A DNA stretch of 64,000 nucleotides. Origin: Chitinophaga barathri (lineage in GTDB: Bacteria > Bacteroidota > Bacteroidia > Chitinophagales > Chitinophagaceae). Shown here piece by piece: positions 1 to 9,175 of the stretch; within the stretch, counting starts at the first letter, position 1; the number at the start of each line of letters is the position of its first letter. The notes under the pieces were generated by a model. That model searched no databases. It worked only from the letters and a program-made list of their open reading frames with translations, and had not been told where the DNA came from. Made by a program: the position numbers and the translations under genes. The stretch is from assembly GCF_003807585.1 (NCBI RefSeq), contig NZ_RMBX01000004.1, positions 310,001 through 374,000 on the forward strand, written 5' to 3'.

Positions 1-1322
1 CCACCGTAACCCTGTACGAGATCGTGCCCGCCGCAGGTGTACGTATTTCAAGGATCAAGAACCTGGAGGACGATATCGCGCTGAGCCTTTCCGCGTTGGG
101 CATCCGCATTATTGCGCCCATCCCGGGCCGTGGTACCATCGGTATCGAGGTGCCGAACGTGAAAAAGACGATCGTGTCCCTGCGCAACATGCTGGCCTCC
201 GACAAGTTCCAGCACAGCCAGATGGACCTGCCTATCGCCATCGGCAAAAAGATCGACAACGAAAACTTTATCGCGGACCTTGCCAAGATGCCCCACCTGC
301 TGATGGCGGGCGCCACAGGGCAGGGTAAATCGGTGGGCATCAACACCCTGCTGGTATCGCTGTTGTATAAAAAACATCCTTCGCAGCTGAAGTTTGTGCT
401 CGTGGACCCGAAAAAAGTGGAGCTTTCGCTGTACAAACTGATCGAAAAACACTTCCTCGCCAAACTACCCGGTGAAGAAGACGCGATCATCACAGACACC
501 AAAAAGGTGGTGCATACGCTCAATGCGCTTTGTATTGAAATGGACCTGCGTTATGACCTGCTGAAAGAAGCGGGCACCCGCAACATCCGGGAATACAACG
601 GCAAATTCACCCAGCGCAGGCTCAACCCGCAGAAAGGCCATCGTTACCTGCCGTTTATCGTGCTGGTGATAGATGAGTTTGCGGACCTGATCATGACGGC
701 GGGCAAAGAAGTGGAAATGCCGATCGCCAGGCTGGCGCAGCTGGCCCGTGCCGTGGGTATCCACCTGATCATCGCCACGCAGCGCCCGTCTGTGAACATC
801 ATTACGGGTACGATCAAGGCGAACTTCCCGGCGCGTATCGCATTTAAAGTATCATCCAAAATAGATTCCCGCACCATCCTGGACATCGGGGGGGCGGAGC
901 AGCTCATTGGCCAGGGGGACATGCTGATCTCCTTTAACGGGGAGCTGGTGCGCCTCCAGTGCGCATTTGTGGATACACCCGAGGTGGAAAGAGTGGCCGA
1001 ATTCATCGGTGAGCAGCGTGGTTACCCGGATGCGTTCCTGCTGCCGGAGTACATCGATGAAAAGGACATGGAAGGCAAGGACTTCTCCCTGGCGGACCGT
1101 GACCCCCTCTTCGAAGAAGCCGCCCGCGTGATCGTGCAGAACCAGCAAGGCTCCACTTCGTTGCTCCAGCGGAGGATGAAGCTGGGTTACAACCGGGCGG
1201 GCCGCCTCATGGACCAGCTGGAGGCAGCCGGGATCGTTGGCCCCAATATGGGCAGTAAAGCGCGGGAAGTGAACGTTAAAACCGAAGCGGACCTCGAGGA
1301 AATCCTTAATAGTATGTTATAA
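1..1322 (+). CDS. ftsK: DNA translocase FtsK, C-terminal part (cut by window start)
   Basis: This is the motor end of the FtsK/SpoIIIE hexameric DNA pump, which moves chromosome ends through the closing septum and activates XerCD recombination. The reading frame is open from base 3, so the true start and the membrane N-terminus lie outside the window. The Walker A motif GATGQGKS is at bases 309-332. A Walker B stretch (VLVIDEFADL) and the conserved IIATQRPS segment follow. The last roughly 65 residues form the winged-helix gamma domain, recognisable by SLLQRRMKLGYNRAGRLMDQ. The stop at 1320-1322 is followed by lolA about 130 bp downstream on the same strand, a neighbour pair I recall as common in Bacteroidota. 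Identity is secure; only the N-terminal part is unseen. Confidence 0.96.
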   Translation, partial: TVTLYEIVPAAGVRISRIKNLEDDIALSLSALGIRIIAPIPGRGTIGIEVPNVKKTIVSLRNMLASDKFQHSQMDLPIAIGKKIDNENFIADLAKMPHLLMAGATGQGKSVGINTLLVSLLYKKHPSQLKFVLVDPKKVELSLYKLIEKHFLAKLPGEEDAIITDTKKVVHTLNALCIEMDLRYDLLKEAGTRNIREYNGKFTQRRLNPQKGHRYLPFIVLVIDEFADLIMTAGKEVEMPIARLAQLARAVGIHLIIATQRPSVNIITGTIKANFPARIAFKVSSKIDSRTILDIGGAEQLIGQGDMLISFNGELVRLQCAFVDTPEVERVAEFIGEQRGYPDAFLLPEYIDEKDMEGKDFSLADRDPLFEEAARVIVQNQQGSTSLLQRRMKLGYNRAGRLMDQLEAAGIVGPNMGSKAREVNVKTEADLEEILNSML

Positions 1323-1453
1323 TTTAAGCCAACTGTATTGCATACTTCCGCATTTGGCGGAAATAAACGAATTTTGCATTTTTTTAACATGGCGGTATAA
1401 ACTTACCGGCATAAGATTTGGTCTAATTCCCTACAACTACAACATTTAAATTT

Positions 1454-2131
1454 ATGATGATGAAGAAAACGGTATTAACGGGTTTGATCATGTGCGGGAT
1501 GGTAATAGGCGCCAGCGCCCAGGCCCCAGCCCAGTCGCTCGGTAAAAACGACCCGAAGGCCAAAGTGGTGCTGGACGGCGTGAGCAAAAGGTTCAAATCC
1601 CTCAAAACTGTTATTGCCAATTTCATACTCAAGGTGGAAGGCGCCAATAACAGCGTGAACGACACCAAAAAAGGCTCCGTTTATGTAAAAGGACCTAAAT
1701 ACAAGGTGATCATGGACGGGCAGGAGATCATCAGCGACAACAAAACGTCCTGGACCTACGCCAAAGACGTGAACGAAGTGACGATCAGCAACGTGGACCA
1801 GAGCAACAGCAGCATGACGCCCGCCAAGATCTTCACCAACTTCTACGACAACGACTTCCTGTACCGCCTGAACGGTGAAACCACCGAAAAAGGCAAGGTA
1901 TTGCAGAATATAGAACTGACGCCGACCGATAAATCCAAAAACTTCTTCAAAGTGCTGGTGGACGTGGACAAAAAGAACCAGACCCTGGCCCGTATGAAGG
2001 TATTTGAGAAAAACGGCAACAGGTATACCTACGAGATCACCAATTTTACGCCCAACGGTGCTGTAAAAGACGATCTGTTCACCTTCGACGCCAAAAAATA
2101 CCCTGGTGTGGAAGTGGTAGACCTCCGGTAG
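1454..2131 (+). CDS. lolA: Outer-membrane lipoprotein carrier protein LolA-like
   Basis: This is a periplasmic LolA-family carrier, expected to ferry lipoproteins from the inner-membrane LolCDE exporter to the outer membrane. It starts with three successive ATG codons (1454, 1457, 1460), so the exact start is uncertain. A clear signal peptide (about residues 1-23, ending ASAQA) precedes a 200-residue beta-rich domain. The domain opens with an amphipathic segment (LDGVSKRFKSLKTVIANFIL) and holds the family's alternating aromatic and hydrophobic strands. Length (225 aa) fits the family. It follows ftsK and is closed by a hairpin at 2156-2180. LolA proteins are divergent, so the call rests on fold-like pattern and context more than on a strict motif. 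Confidence 0.85.
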   Translation: MMMKKTVLTGLIMCGMVIGASAQAPAQSLGKNDPKAKVVLDGVSKRFKSLKTVIANFILKVEGANNSVNDTKKGSVYVKGPKYKVIMDGQEIISDNKTSWTYAKDVNEVTISNVDQSNSSMTPAKIFTNFYDNDFLYRLNGETTEKGKVLQNIELTPTDKSKNFFKVLVDVDKKNQTLARMKVFEKNGNRYTYEITNFTPNGAVKDDLFTFDAKKYPGVEVVDLR

Positions 2132-2155
2132 TTAAACCTTTTCAGCATAATAGTC

Positions 2156-2187
2156 AACGGCTCCCGTACTGGGGGCCGTTTTCATTT
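2156..2187 (+). terminator. Probable terminator after lolA
   Basis: Arms AACGGC (2156-2161) and GCCGTT (2175-2180) enclose a C/G-rich loop and are followed by a short T-rich stretch. It lies 25 bp after the lolA stop. The U-tract is modest. Confidence 0.5.
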
Positions 2188-2253
2188 ACGGACGCGAGTC
2201 TCCGCCCAATGTCATCTGTCTGCCGTAACTAGCAGAACTTTACTTTTTTTTGC

Positions 2254-2261
2254 TACATTTG
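2254..2261 (+). promoter_or_regulatory. Candidate -7 element upstream of lpdA
   Basis: TACATTTG is an exact match to the Bacteroidota -7 consensus TAnnTTTG and lies 28 bp before the lpdA ATG. I do not see a convincing TTTG -33 box at the expected distance, so this is only half of a promoter. Confidence 0.4.
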
Positions 2262-2289
2262 CCAAGTTTTATTCTAAAAATCAAGCAAT

Positions 2290-3696
2290 ATGGCATACGA
2301 CGTAATCGTAATTGGTAGCGGCCCCGGTGGATACGTGGCGGCTATCCGGGCTTCTCAACTGGGATTTAAAACAGCAATAGTAGAAAAGGAGAGTTTGGGC
2401 GGTATCTGTTTGAACTGGGGTTGTATCCCGACCAAGGCATTATTAAAATCCGCACAGGTAGTTGAATACATCAACCATTCCAAGGATTACGGCGTAACCG
2501 TGGAAGGTTCCGCGGTGGATTTTCCCGCCGTTATCAAACGCAGCCGTGGCGCGGCCGATAAAATGAGCAAAGGCGTTCAGTTCCTCATGAAGAAGAACAA
2601 GATCGACGTGATCATGGGCACAGCCAAACTGAAAGCCAAAGGCCAGGTGGAGATCACCGATAAAGACGGTAAAGTATCCGTTCAGGACGCCAAACACATC
2701 ATTCTCGCCACAGGCGCTCGTGCACGTGAACTGCCGAACCTGAAGATCGACGGTAAGAACGTGATTGGTTACCGCCAGGCGATGAACCTGCCTACCCAGC
2801 CTAAAAGCATGATCGTAGTAGGTTCCGGCGCTATCGGCGTTGAATTTGCTTACTTCTACGCAGCCCTGGGCACCAAAGTGACCATCGTTGAATTCATGCC
2901 GCGCATCGTGCCGGTGGAAGACGAGGATATCTCCAAAGAGCTGGAAAAGATCTATAAGAAAAAAGGTATCGAGATAATGACCAACGCCAGCGTGGAAGCG
3001 GTGGAAGGCACCAAGAACGGCGTAAAAGCCAAAGTGAAGACCGCCACCGGCGAAGTAACACTGGAAGCTGACGTAGTACTGAGCGCTGTGGGCATTTCCG
3101 CCAACATCGAAGGCCTGGGCCTCGAAACACTGGGCGTGAAGACCGATAAAGGCAAGGTTCTTGTTGACCCGTACTATTCCACCAACGTCCCCGGCGTATA
3201 TGCCATCGGCGACATGGTTCCGGGCCCGGCCCTGGCGCACGCAGCTTCGAAAGAAGGTATCGTTTGCGTGGAGCAGATCGCTTACAACGAAAAGAAATAC
3301 GACCACAAACCCCACCCGATCGACTATAACAATGTTCCGGGCTGTACTTTCTGCTCTCCCGAGATCGCTTCGGTAGGCTACACCGAGAAACAGGCCAAAG
3401 AAGCCGGTTACGAAGTGAAAGTGGGCAAATTCCCGTTCACCGCATCCGGCAAGGCTGTGGGCGCGGGCGCAACCGAAGGTTTCGTAAAAGTGATCTTCGA
3501 TGCCAAATACGGCGAATGGCTGGGTACCCACATGATCGGAATGAACGTAACAGAAGCCATTGAGCAGACCGTTACCGCCCGTACCCTCGAAACCACCTAT
3601 ATGGAAGTGCTCAACTCCATCCACCCGCACCCGACCATGAGCGAGTCAGTGAAAGATGCGATCGAAGTGGCTTACGGCGAAGCAATTCACCTGTAA
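2290..3696 (+). CDS. lpdA: Dihydrolipoyl dehydrogenase (E3)
   Basis: FAD-dependent E3 component that re-oxidises dihydrolipoamide of the 2-oxoacid dehydrogenase complexes and glycine cleavage system, with NAD+ as acceptor. The N-terminal FAD-binding GSGPGG motif is at residues 9-14. The redox-active disulfide is Cys40 and Cys45 in GGICLNWGCIPTK. A second dinucleotide-binding motif (VGSGAIGVEFA) lies near residue 180. The C-terminal dimer interface carries HPHPTMSE, which holds the active-site His-Glu pair. Length of 468 aa is typical. It stands alone, between a lolA terminator and its own strong terminator at 3722-3755. No E1 or E2 genes are in the window, so which complex it serves cannot be decided. 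Confidence 0.97.
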   Translation: MAYDVIVIGSGPGGYVAAIRASQLGFKTAIVEKESLGGICLNWGCIPTKALLKSAQVVEYINHSKDYGVTVEGSAVDFPAVIKRSRGAADKMSKGVQFLMKKNKIDVIMGTAKLKAKGQVEITDKDGKVSVQDAKHIILATGARARELPNLKIDGKNVIGYRQAMNLPTQPKSMIVVGSGAIGVEFAYFYAALGTKVTIVEFMPRIVPVEDEDISKELEKIYKKKGIEIMTNASVEAVEGTKNGVKAKVKTATGEVTLEADVVLSAVGISANIEGLGLETLGVKTDKGKVLVDPYYSTNVPGVYAIGDMVPGPALAHAASKEGIVCVEQIAYNEKKYDHKPHPIDYNNVPGCTFCSPEIASVGYTEKQAKEAGYEVKVGKFPFTASGKAVGAGATEGFVKVIFDAKYGEWLGTHMIGMNVTEAIEQTVTARTLETTYMEVLNSIHPHPTMSESVKDAIEVAYGEAIHL

Positions 3697-3721
3697 ATCA
3701 AACGATTGACAAAATACCGCG

Positions 3722-3755
3722 AAGGCCGTACCGTTTGGTGCGGCCTTTGTTTTTG
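3722..3755 (+). terminator. Intrinsic terminator after lpdA
   Basis: AGGCCGTACC and GGTGCGGCCT pair over ten positions (one G-T) with a GTTT loop, followed by a T-rich tail. It lies 25 bp past the lpdA stop. Confidence 0.8.
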
Positions 3756-3881
3756 TAACATACGGGCCTGTAATACAATCATATTGGAGAACTCCATTCC
3801 ACCTTTGTTTTCCCCGCAAAACCGGCTTGTTAATCCTCCGGTTATCTGTAAATTGCCGCTTTGATTCACCAAACCCATCTT

Positions 3882-6089
3882 ATGAGGCAAAAAATCGCTA
3901 TGTACTCGCTGATTGCAGTATTATCCCTGGCCCGTCTTTCCGCTTTTGCCACGGAAGGCATGTGGCTGCCGCAGCTGCTCGGCAGGCTGAATGAAAAGGA
4001 AATGAAGGGCATGGGCCTGAAGATCACCGCGGCCGATATCTACAATGTGAACAAAGGCAGCCTGAAAGACGCCATTGTAAGTTTTGGCGGCTTCTGCACC
4101 GGGGAGATCATTTCCTCCAAAGGACTGCTGCTCACCAACCACCATTGCGGCTACGACGCCATTCAGAAACACTCCTCCGTTCAGAATAATTACCTGGACA
4201 AAGGCTTCTGGGCCCGCAGCATGCAGGAAGAACTACCTAACGCCGGCCTTACCGCCACCTTTATCGTGCGCATCGAAGATGTGACGAAGCAGGCACTGGA
4301 AGGCGTGGCCGGCAATCTTACCGAAAGCCAGCGCCAGAGCGCGATAGACAAAAACCTGAACAGGATCAAAGAAACCGCGAAAAAGGAAGCCTGGCAGGAA
4401 ACCCTTATCAAACCTTTTTTTGAAGGCAACCAGTATTTCCTGTTCGTTACCGAAACATATAAAGACGTACGCCTCGTAGGCGCCCCACCTTCTTCCATCG
4501 GGAAGTTCGGCGCGGATACGGACAACTGGGTATGGCCCCGCCACACCGGCGACTTCTCCATTTTCCGGGTATATGCCGGCAAAGACAACCGCCCCGCGGA
4601 ATACTCCGCGGACAATGTGCCCCTTCAGCCCAAACATTTCCTGCCCATCTCGCTGGACGGCATCGACGCAAACGATTTTACGATGGTGTTCGGTTTTCCC
4701 GGCCGTACCAACGAGTACCTGCCTTCCGAAGCGGTAAAACTCACCGTGGATGGCCAGGACCCCGCCCGCGTAAGCATGCGCGACGCCGCGCTGAAAGTGA
4801 TAGACGGGTTTATGCGCAAAGACGAGCAAATCAAAATACAATATGCGGCCAAACAAGCTTCCACGGCCAATTCCTGGAAAAAATGGATCGGGGAGATGCA
4901 GGGTGTACGCCAGACAGGTGGTATCCGGCGCAAACTGGATTACGAAGCGCGTTTTCAGCAACTCGTAAAAAACAACGCGGAATACCAGGGCACCTACAGC
5001 GGGCTGCTGGATTCGCTGAACAATCTTTACAAAACACAGGCGCCTTATGCCATCGCCCGCGACTACTACACCGAACTGATCCGCAACGCGGAGATGCTGG
5101 GTTTTGCGAACAGCGCCATCACCTTGCTGCAGGAAACACGGCTGAAAGGAGAGGAGCAATATGAAACGCTCAAACAGGCCTTTCTCGCCAAAGTAAAACC
5201 GCAATACGGGAACTATAACAACGATGTGGACCGCGAAGTGGCCACCGCCCTGCTGGATATCTATTTCAAAGAAGTGCCGTCGAATAAGATCGGAGGAGAA
5301 GCATACCAGATATGGATGGAAACGAACAAGGACGGTAAGACCACTGCCAATAAAATGTACAGCCAGTCAGCCTTTACGTCATACGACAAGCTGGCCGCAT
5401 TCCTCAACAGGTCTTTCAAAACCGTGTCCGCCGATGTATGGAAAGACCCCGCTACCCGCCTGATGATAGGCCTGCGCAACGGTTATATCGACTTTGTCAA
5501 CAAACCTTACGACGAGCTTCAGCCGGAGATCAACCGCCTGCAACGCCGCTATATGGCCGCGCAGATGGAAGTGATGAAAGACAAACGTTTTTACCCTGAC
5601 GCGAACAGCACCCTGCGTATCACCTACGGGAAAGTGAACGGCTACGCGCCACGCGATGCGGTAAAATATGACTTCGCGACAACGCTGGACGGTGTGATGG
5701 AAAAATATAAACCAGGCGATTACGAGTTTGACGTGCCTGAAAAATTACGTGAACTCTACGCTCAAAAGGATTACGGCCAATACGGCGCCAACGGCAAAAT
5801 GCCGGTATGTTTTATTGCCAGCAACCACACTACCGGCGGCAACTCCGGCAGCCCCGCGCTGGATGCTTACGGCAACCTCATCGGTCTCAACTTTGACCGT
5901 ACCTGGGAAGGCACCATGAGTGATATCAATTATGATCCCGCCATCTGCCGGAACATCATGGTGGATATACGGTATGTATTGTTTATCGTGGATAAGTTCG
6001 CCGGTGCAAAAAACCTTATTGAAGAACTGAAACTGGTACATCCGAAAAAGGCTAAACCAAAAGTAACGCCGCTAAAAAAAGCAGCGTAA
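3882..6089 (+). CDS. S46 family dipeptidyl-peptidase, DPP11-type (Asp/Glu-specific)
   Basis: Secreted serine exopeptidase of family S46, which removes dipeptides from the N-terminus of oligopeptides. The ATG at 3882 gives 735 aa with a signal peptide ending near SAFA. With this start the nucleophile in GNSGSP is Ser655, and the residue in the substrate pocket motif NFDRTWEG is Arg673. In the characterised Porphyromonas gingivalis DPP11 the equivalent residues are also Ser655 and Arg673. Arg there gives preference for acidic P1 residues, whereas DPP7 has Gly. The catalytic His lies in TNHHCG (residues 85-90) and the Asp in HTGDFS (Asp224). The numbering match supports this start over the TTG at 3861. 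Specificity is inferred from that one residue and its surroundings. The gene is closed by a strong hairpin at 6097-6124. Confidence 0.94.
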   Translation: MRQKIAMYSLIAVLSLARLSAFATEGMWLPQLLGRLNEKEMKGMGLKITAADIYNVNKGSLKDAIVSFGGFCTGEIISSKGLLLTNHHCGYDAIQKHSSVQNNYLDKGFWARSMQEELPNAGLTATFIVRIEDVTKQALEGVAGNLTESQRQSAIDKNLNRIKETAKKEAWQETLIKPFFEGNQYFLFVTETYKDVRLVGAPPSSIGKFGADTDNWVWPRHTGDFSIFRVYAGKDNRPAEYSADNVPLQPKHFLPISLDGIDANDFTMVFGFPGRTNEYLPSEAVKLTVDGQDPARVSMRDAALKVIDGFMRKDEQIKIQYAAKQASTANSWKKWIGEMQGVRQTGGIRRKLDYEARFQQLVKNNAEYQGTYSGLLDSLNNLYKTQAPYAIARDYYTELIRNAEMLGFANSAITLLQETRLKGEEQYETLKQAFLAKVKPQYGNYNNDVDREVATALLDIYFKEVPSNKIGGEAYQIWMETNKDGKTTANKMYSQSAFTSYDKLAAFLNRSFKTVSADVWKDPATRLMIGLRNGYIDFVNKPYDELQPEINRLQRRYMAAQMEVMKDKRFYPDANSTLRITYGKVNGYAPRDAVKYDFATTLDGVMEKYKPGDYEFDVPEKLRELYAQKDYGQYGANGKMPVCFIASNHTTGGNSGSPALDAYGNLIGLNFDRTWEGTMSDINYDPAICRNIMVDIRYVLFIVDKFAGAKNLIEELKLVHPKKAKPKVTPLKKAA

Positions 6090-6090
6090 T

Positions 6091-6124
6091 AAAAAAGCCG
6101 GTCAGCATTGACCGGCTTTTTTAT
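6091..6124. terminator. Strong hairpin terminator after the S46 peptidase
   Basis: GCCGGTCA (6097-6104) and TGACCGGC (6109-6116) form a perfect stem with a GCAT loop. It is flanked by an A-run on the left and a T-run on the right, so it can work from either side. The main user is the S46 gene. Confidence 0.85.
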
Positions 6125-6215
6125 TACCGAACAGATACTTTACCAGTTCGCGTAGGAAATCATCTTATTTCATCAGGCACCGCGTACAGTGCATATTCAT
6201 GAAGCCGTTCTTCCG

Positions 6216-6632
6216 TCATGGCAGATACGATTGTTTGATGGTTGCGAGTTTTTTGCGGCAGATCACAAAATTGATGATAGCCGCTAAAAGGATGCCGATG
6301 GTCAGCGTAAATTCAACAGGGATGGTAAGGTGGCTGGATACATTCCGCCAGAAACCGCCTTTCTCCAGCGGGCGGTGAACGATCAGCCAGAAAAGGATGA
6401 GGTTTACCGGCAGCAGTACGCCAAATACGAGGGCGGCGTAACGGAAATAGGTCTTCGCCTGTTCATATTTCACTTCCGCATATTCCACGGCGATATATTT
6501 CAGCACTTCTTCAATCTCATACGGCTTCAGGCCGTAATGGGTCAGCGCTTCCGGGATGTCAGCGTCATCGTCGCTGATCCGGGCAAGGCCGAGCGCGTAT
6601 TGCGCGTAGTGATGAAGGGTGCTTTTGTCCAT
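6216..6632 (-). CDS. Small membrane protein of unknown function
   Basis: A 138-aa protein that I do not recognise. The ATG at 6632 lies 5 bp after the stop of the upstream methyltransferase gene; a longer frame reaching 6674 would overlap that gene and is less likely. The N-terminal half (about residues 1-70) is soluble and acidic and looks helical. Two membrane segments follow, around residues 68-86 (YAALVFGVLLPVNLILFWLI) and 105-125 (LTIPVEFTLTIGILLAAII), and the protein ends in a short basic tail. Last gene of a three-gene leftward run (mutase, methyltransferase, this gene). No catalytic motif is visible. Confidence 0.7.
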   Translation of the reverse strand: MDKSTLHHYAQYALGLARISDDDADIPEALTHYGLKPYEIEEVLKYIAVEYAEVKYEQAKTYFRYAALVFGVLLPVNLILFWLIVHRPLEKGGFWRNVSSHLTIPVEFTLTIGILLAAIINFVICRKKLATIKQSYLP

Positions 6633-6637
6633 ACCGG

Positions 6638-7534
6638 TTAATATGCTTTTATCTCGTACACGATGGAGCTGCATTTATCTACATGCCGCCATGCTTTCCA
6701 GTAGGAGCGCAGGCCGTTCCAGCCGCCGGCTGCCATACCGCTGCCGCCTTTGCTGTTTTTTTCGCTGAGCAGGCTCACGTAGAAGGCGTCGAACACCATG
6801 GGATGTTTCTGCACGATCTTCAATTCATGGCGTTGCAGCAGGATGTCCATGGAGCGGGGAGAGAAATGGTAGAGATGGCGCGGCACATCGTATGCGGCCC
6901 ATTCCGCTCCATAGATGCGGGCATCGGTGGAGGTGTAGTTGGGCACGGCGATCAGCAGCGCGCCGCCGGGTTTCAGCAGGGTGCGGATCTGCGCGAGGTA
7001 TTTGTGCAGGTCGTGTACATGCTCCAGCACATGCCACATGGTGATGCAGTCGAACTGGGCGGGGGCGAGGGAGAAAAGCTCTTCCACGCTTTGTGTGTCC
7101 AGTTTGTAAAGGTTGCGTGCGTTTTCGCGTGCGTCCGCATCGGGCTCAAGGCCGGTAACGTCCCAGCCGAGCAGTTTCATGTGGTGGAGAAACGCGCCGG
7201 TGCCGCTGCCGATGTCCAGCAGGCGGCCCTGTTTTACGCCCGCGGCGGTTTTTACCCAGTTCTGTTTGGAACGCATGGTGATCTTGCGCACGCTGTGATA
7301 CATGCGGTTGATCAGCCCCTCGTGGGTTTCGGTATGTGAAATGTATTCTTCGGATTTGTAATACCGCCCTATTTCATGCTGCGGGGGAACGTCCTGTGTG
7401 AAGCGGCCGGTACAGGCTGCGCATTCCCAGATGTCGAAGGTTTCTTTCGATACGGTATAGTCCCTGGCGGTAAGTGATTTTCCGATCTTTCCTGATCCGC
7501 AAACAGGGCATTGCTGGTAATGGATACTACTCAT
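6638..7534 (-). CDS. Class I SAM-dependent methyltransferase with N-terminal zinc-ribbon-like segment
   Basis: A 298-aa protein whose substrate is unknown. The first 45 residues hold CPVCGSGK and a second pair in WECAACTGRF, a CxxC...CxxC arrangement that could bind zinc. The methyltransferase fold follows: SAM motif I is LLDIGSGTGAFLHHM near residue 107, motif II DVTGLEPD, and motif IV ITMWHVLEHVHD, with the HVLEHV signature of the Methyltransf_23 group. Proteins of this build are often found acting on lipids, quinones or surface sugars, but nothing here fixes the target. It sits 33 bp after the mutase stop and 5 bp before the small membrane protein, so the three probably share a transcript. 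Confidence 0.88.
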   Translation of the reverse strand: MSSIHYQQCPVCGSGKIGKSLTARDYTVSKETFDIWECAACTGRFTQDVPPQHEIGRYYKSEEYISHTETHEGLINRMYHSVRKITMRSKQNWVKTAAGVKQGRLLDIGSGTGAFLHHMKLLGWDVTGLEPDADARENARNLYKLDTQSVEELFSLAPAQFDCITMWHVLEHVHDLHKYLAQIRTLLKPGGALLIAVPNYTSTDARIYGAEWAAYDVPRHLYHFSPRSMDILLQRHELKIVQKHPMVFDAFYVSLLSEKNSKGGSGMAAGGWNGLRSYWKAWRHVDKCSSIVYEIKAY

Positions 7535-7567
7535 GGTTATGATAAAGCTGGCTGCAAGATAAGTAAA

Positions 7568-9121
7568 TTAAATCCCCCTGTACTCCCCCCACACATTCCG
7601 CAGGCTGTCCGCGATCTCGCCGAGGGTACAGTAGTTTTCCACCGCTTCCACCACCAGGGGCATCAGGTTCTCCGGAGTCTGCGCGCGGGCCGCGATGGCC
7701 TCCAGCAGGGATGTTACCTTTTTGTTATCCCGGCGGCCGCGGAGGTTTTCCAGTTTTTCCGACTGCACTTTCCGGATACTGTCGTCTATCCTGAACACAT
7801 CCGTGTCCGGCTCTTCTTTGACGGTGAATTTATTGACGCCCACGATGATCTTTTCCCCGTTTTCGATCTCCTGCTGGTACTGGTATGCGCTCTGGGCGAT
7901 CTCGTCCTGGATGAAACCCTGTTCTATCGCGCTCACGGAGCCGCCCATGGCGTCTATCTTGCTAATCAGTTCCCAGGCACGGGTTTCCACTTCTTTGGTG
8001 AGCGATTCCACGTAATAAGAGCCGGCCAGTGGGTCCACGGTATCGGCAATGCCGCTTTCGTAGCCGATGATCTGCTGGGTGCGTAGCGCAATGCGTGCAG
8101 CCGCTTCCGTTGGCAGGGAGATGGCCTCGTCATACCCGTTTGTATGCAGGCTTTGCGTACCGCCGAGTGTGGCGGCAAGCGTCTGCACGGCTACCCGCAC
8201 GATGTTGTTGTGCGGCTGCTGCGCGGTGAGCGTGCTGCCGCCGGTCTGGGTGTGAAACCGCAGCATCTGCGCTTTCGGGTCCGTGGCACCCAGTTCTTTG
8301 GTAATGTGCGCCCACATGTTGCGCGCCGCGCGGAACTTCGCCACTTCTTCAAAAAGGTGGTTGTGCGCGTTGAAGAAAAAGCTCAGCCTTTTGGCGAACA
8401 CATTGATATCCAGTCCCACTGCCTGCGCCGCCTTCAGATAGGCCTTGCCGTTGGATAGGGTGAAAGCCAGCTCCTGTACCGCGTTTGCGCCTGCTTCGCG
8501 GATATGGTAGCCGCTGATGGAGATCGTGTTCCATTTGGGCACTTCACGGCTGCAATAGTCAAAAATGTCGGTGATGAGCCGCATGGAAGGCTGCGGGGGA
8601 TAAATAAAAGTACCGCGCGCGGCGTATTCTTTGAGAATGTCGTTCTGGATAGTGCCGGAGATCTTCTGCAGGTCCGCGCCCTGTTTTTTGGCAAGGGCGA
8701 TGTAGAGCGCCAGCAGGATAAACGCGGTGGCGTTGATGGTCATGGAAGTGGATACTTTTTCCAGCTCGATGCCGGCAAACAGGATCTCCATATCTTCCAG
8801 CGAATCAATGGCTACGCCTACTTTGCCCACTTCGCCTTCCGCCATGGCATGATCGGAATCGTAACCGATCTGCGTGGGCAGGTCAAAGGCCACGCTGAGG
8901 CCGCTTACGCCCTGGCCGAGCAGGTAATGGTAACGTTTGTTGGATTCTTCCGCGGTGCTGAAACCCGCGTATTGCCGCATGGTCCACAGTTTGTCCCGGT
9001 ACATGGAGGCGTGGATGCCCCTGGTAAAGGGAAATTCGCCCGGCATTTCATTCATCGGCAGGGGAGTGGCATACAAGGGCCGTATCTCGATCCCTGAATC
9101 CGTCCTGATCTTCTTTTCCAT
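7568..9121 (-). CDS. Methylmalonyl-CoA mutase family, stand-alone catalytic (TIM-barrel) subunit
   Basis: The 517-aa protein covers the substrate-binding TIM barrel of the B12-dependent acyl-CoA mutases but lacks the roughly 130-residue C-terminal cobalamin domain found in one-chain MutB. The B12-binding partner must therefore be encoded elsewhere, as in archaeal and other split enzymes. Recognisable blocks include [49 protein letters not shown] and [12 protein letters not shown]. In an alignment made by eye, Tyr51 and Arg169 take the places of Tyr89 and Arg207 of Propionibacterium MutB, which hold the carboxylate of methylmalonyl-CoA. Isobutyryl-CoA mutases have Phe and Gln there. That favours true methylmalonyl-CoA use, but a related acyl-CoA remains possible. 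First gene of the leftward run. Confidence 0.92.
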   Translation of the reverse strand: MEKKIRTDSGIEIRPLYATPLPMNEMPGEFPFTRGIHASMYRDKLWTMRQYAGFSTAEESNKRYHYLLGQGVSGLSVAFDLPTQIGYDSDHAMAEGEVGKVGVAIDSLEDMEILFAGIELEKVSTSMTINATAFILLALYIALAKKQGADLQKISGTIQNDILKEYAARGTFIYPPQPSMRLITDIFDYCSREVPKWNTISISGYHIREAGANAVQELAFTLSNGKAYLKAAQAVGLDINVFAKRLSFFFNAHNHLFEEVAKFRAARNMWAHITKELGATDPKAQMLRFHTQTGGSTLTAQQPHNNIVRVAVQTLAATLGGTQSLHTNGYDEAISLPTEAAARIALRTQQIIGYESGIADTVDPLAGSYYVESLTKEVETRAWELISKIDAMGGSVSAIEQGFIQDEIAQSAYQYQQEIENGEKIIVGVNKFTVKEEPDTDVFRIDDSIRKVQSEKLENLRGRRDNKKVTSLLEAIAARAQTPENLMPLVVEAVENYCTLGEIADSLRNVWGEYRGI

Positions 9122-9175
9122 ATTTACAATGTTACTTTAAAAACGATAAATTGCGGTAAATTTTGTTGCTCGGCT

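Noticed and set aside
2443..3630. Long open frame of 395 codons on the minus strand inside lpdA
   Set aside because: It is the complement of a well-conserved gene, rich in His and Phe as expected for a reverse frame of GC-rich coding DNA, with no family resemblance.
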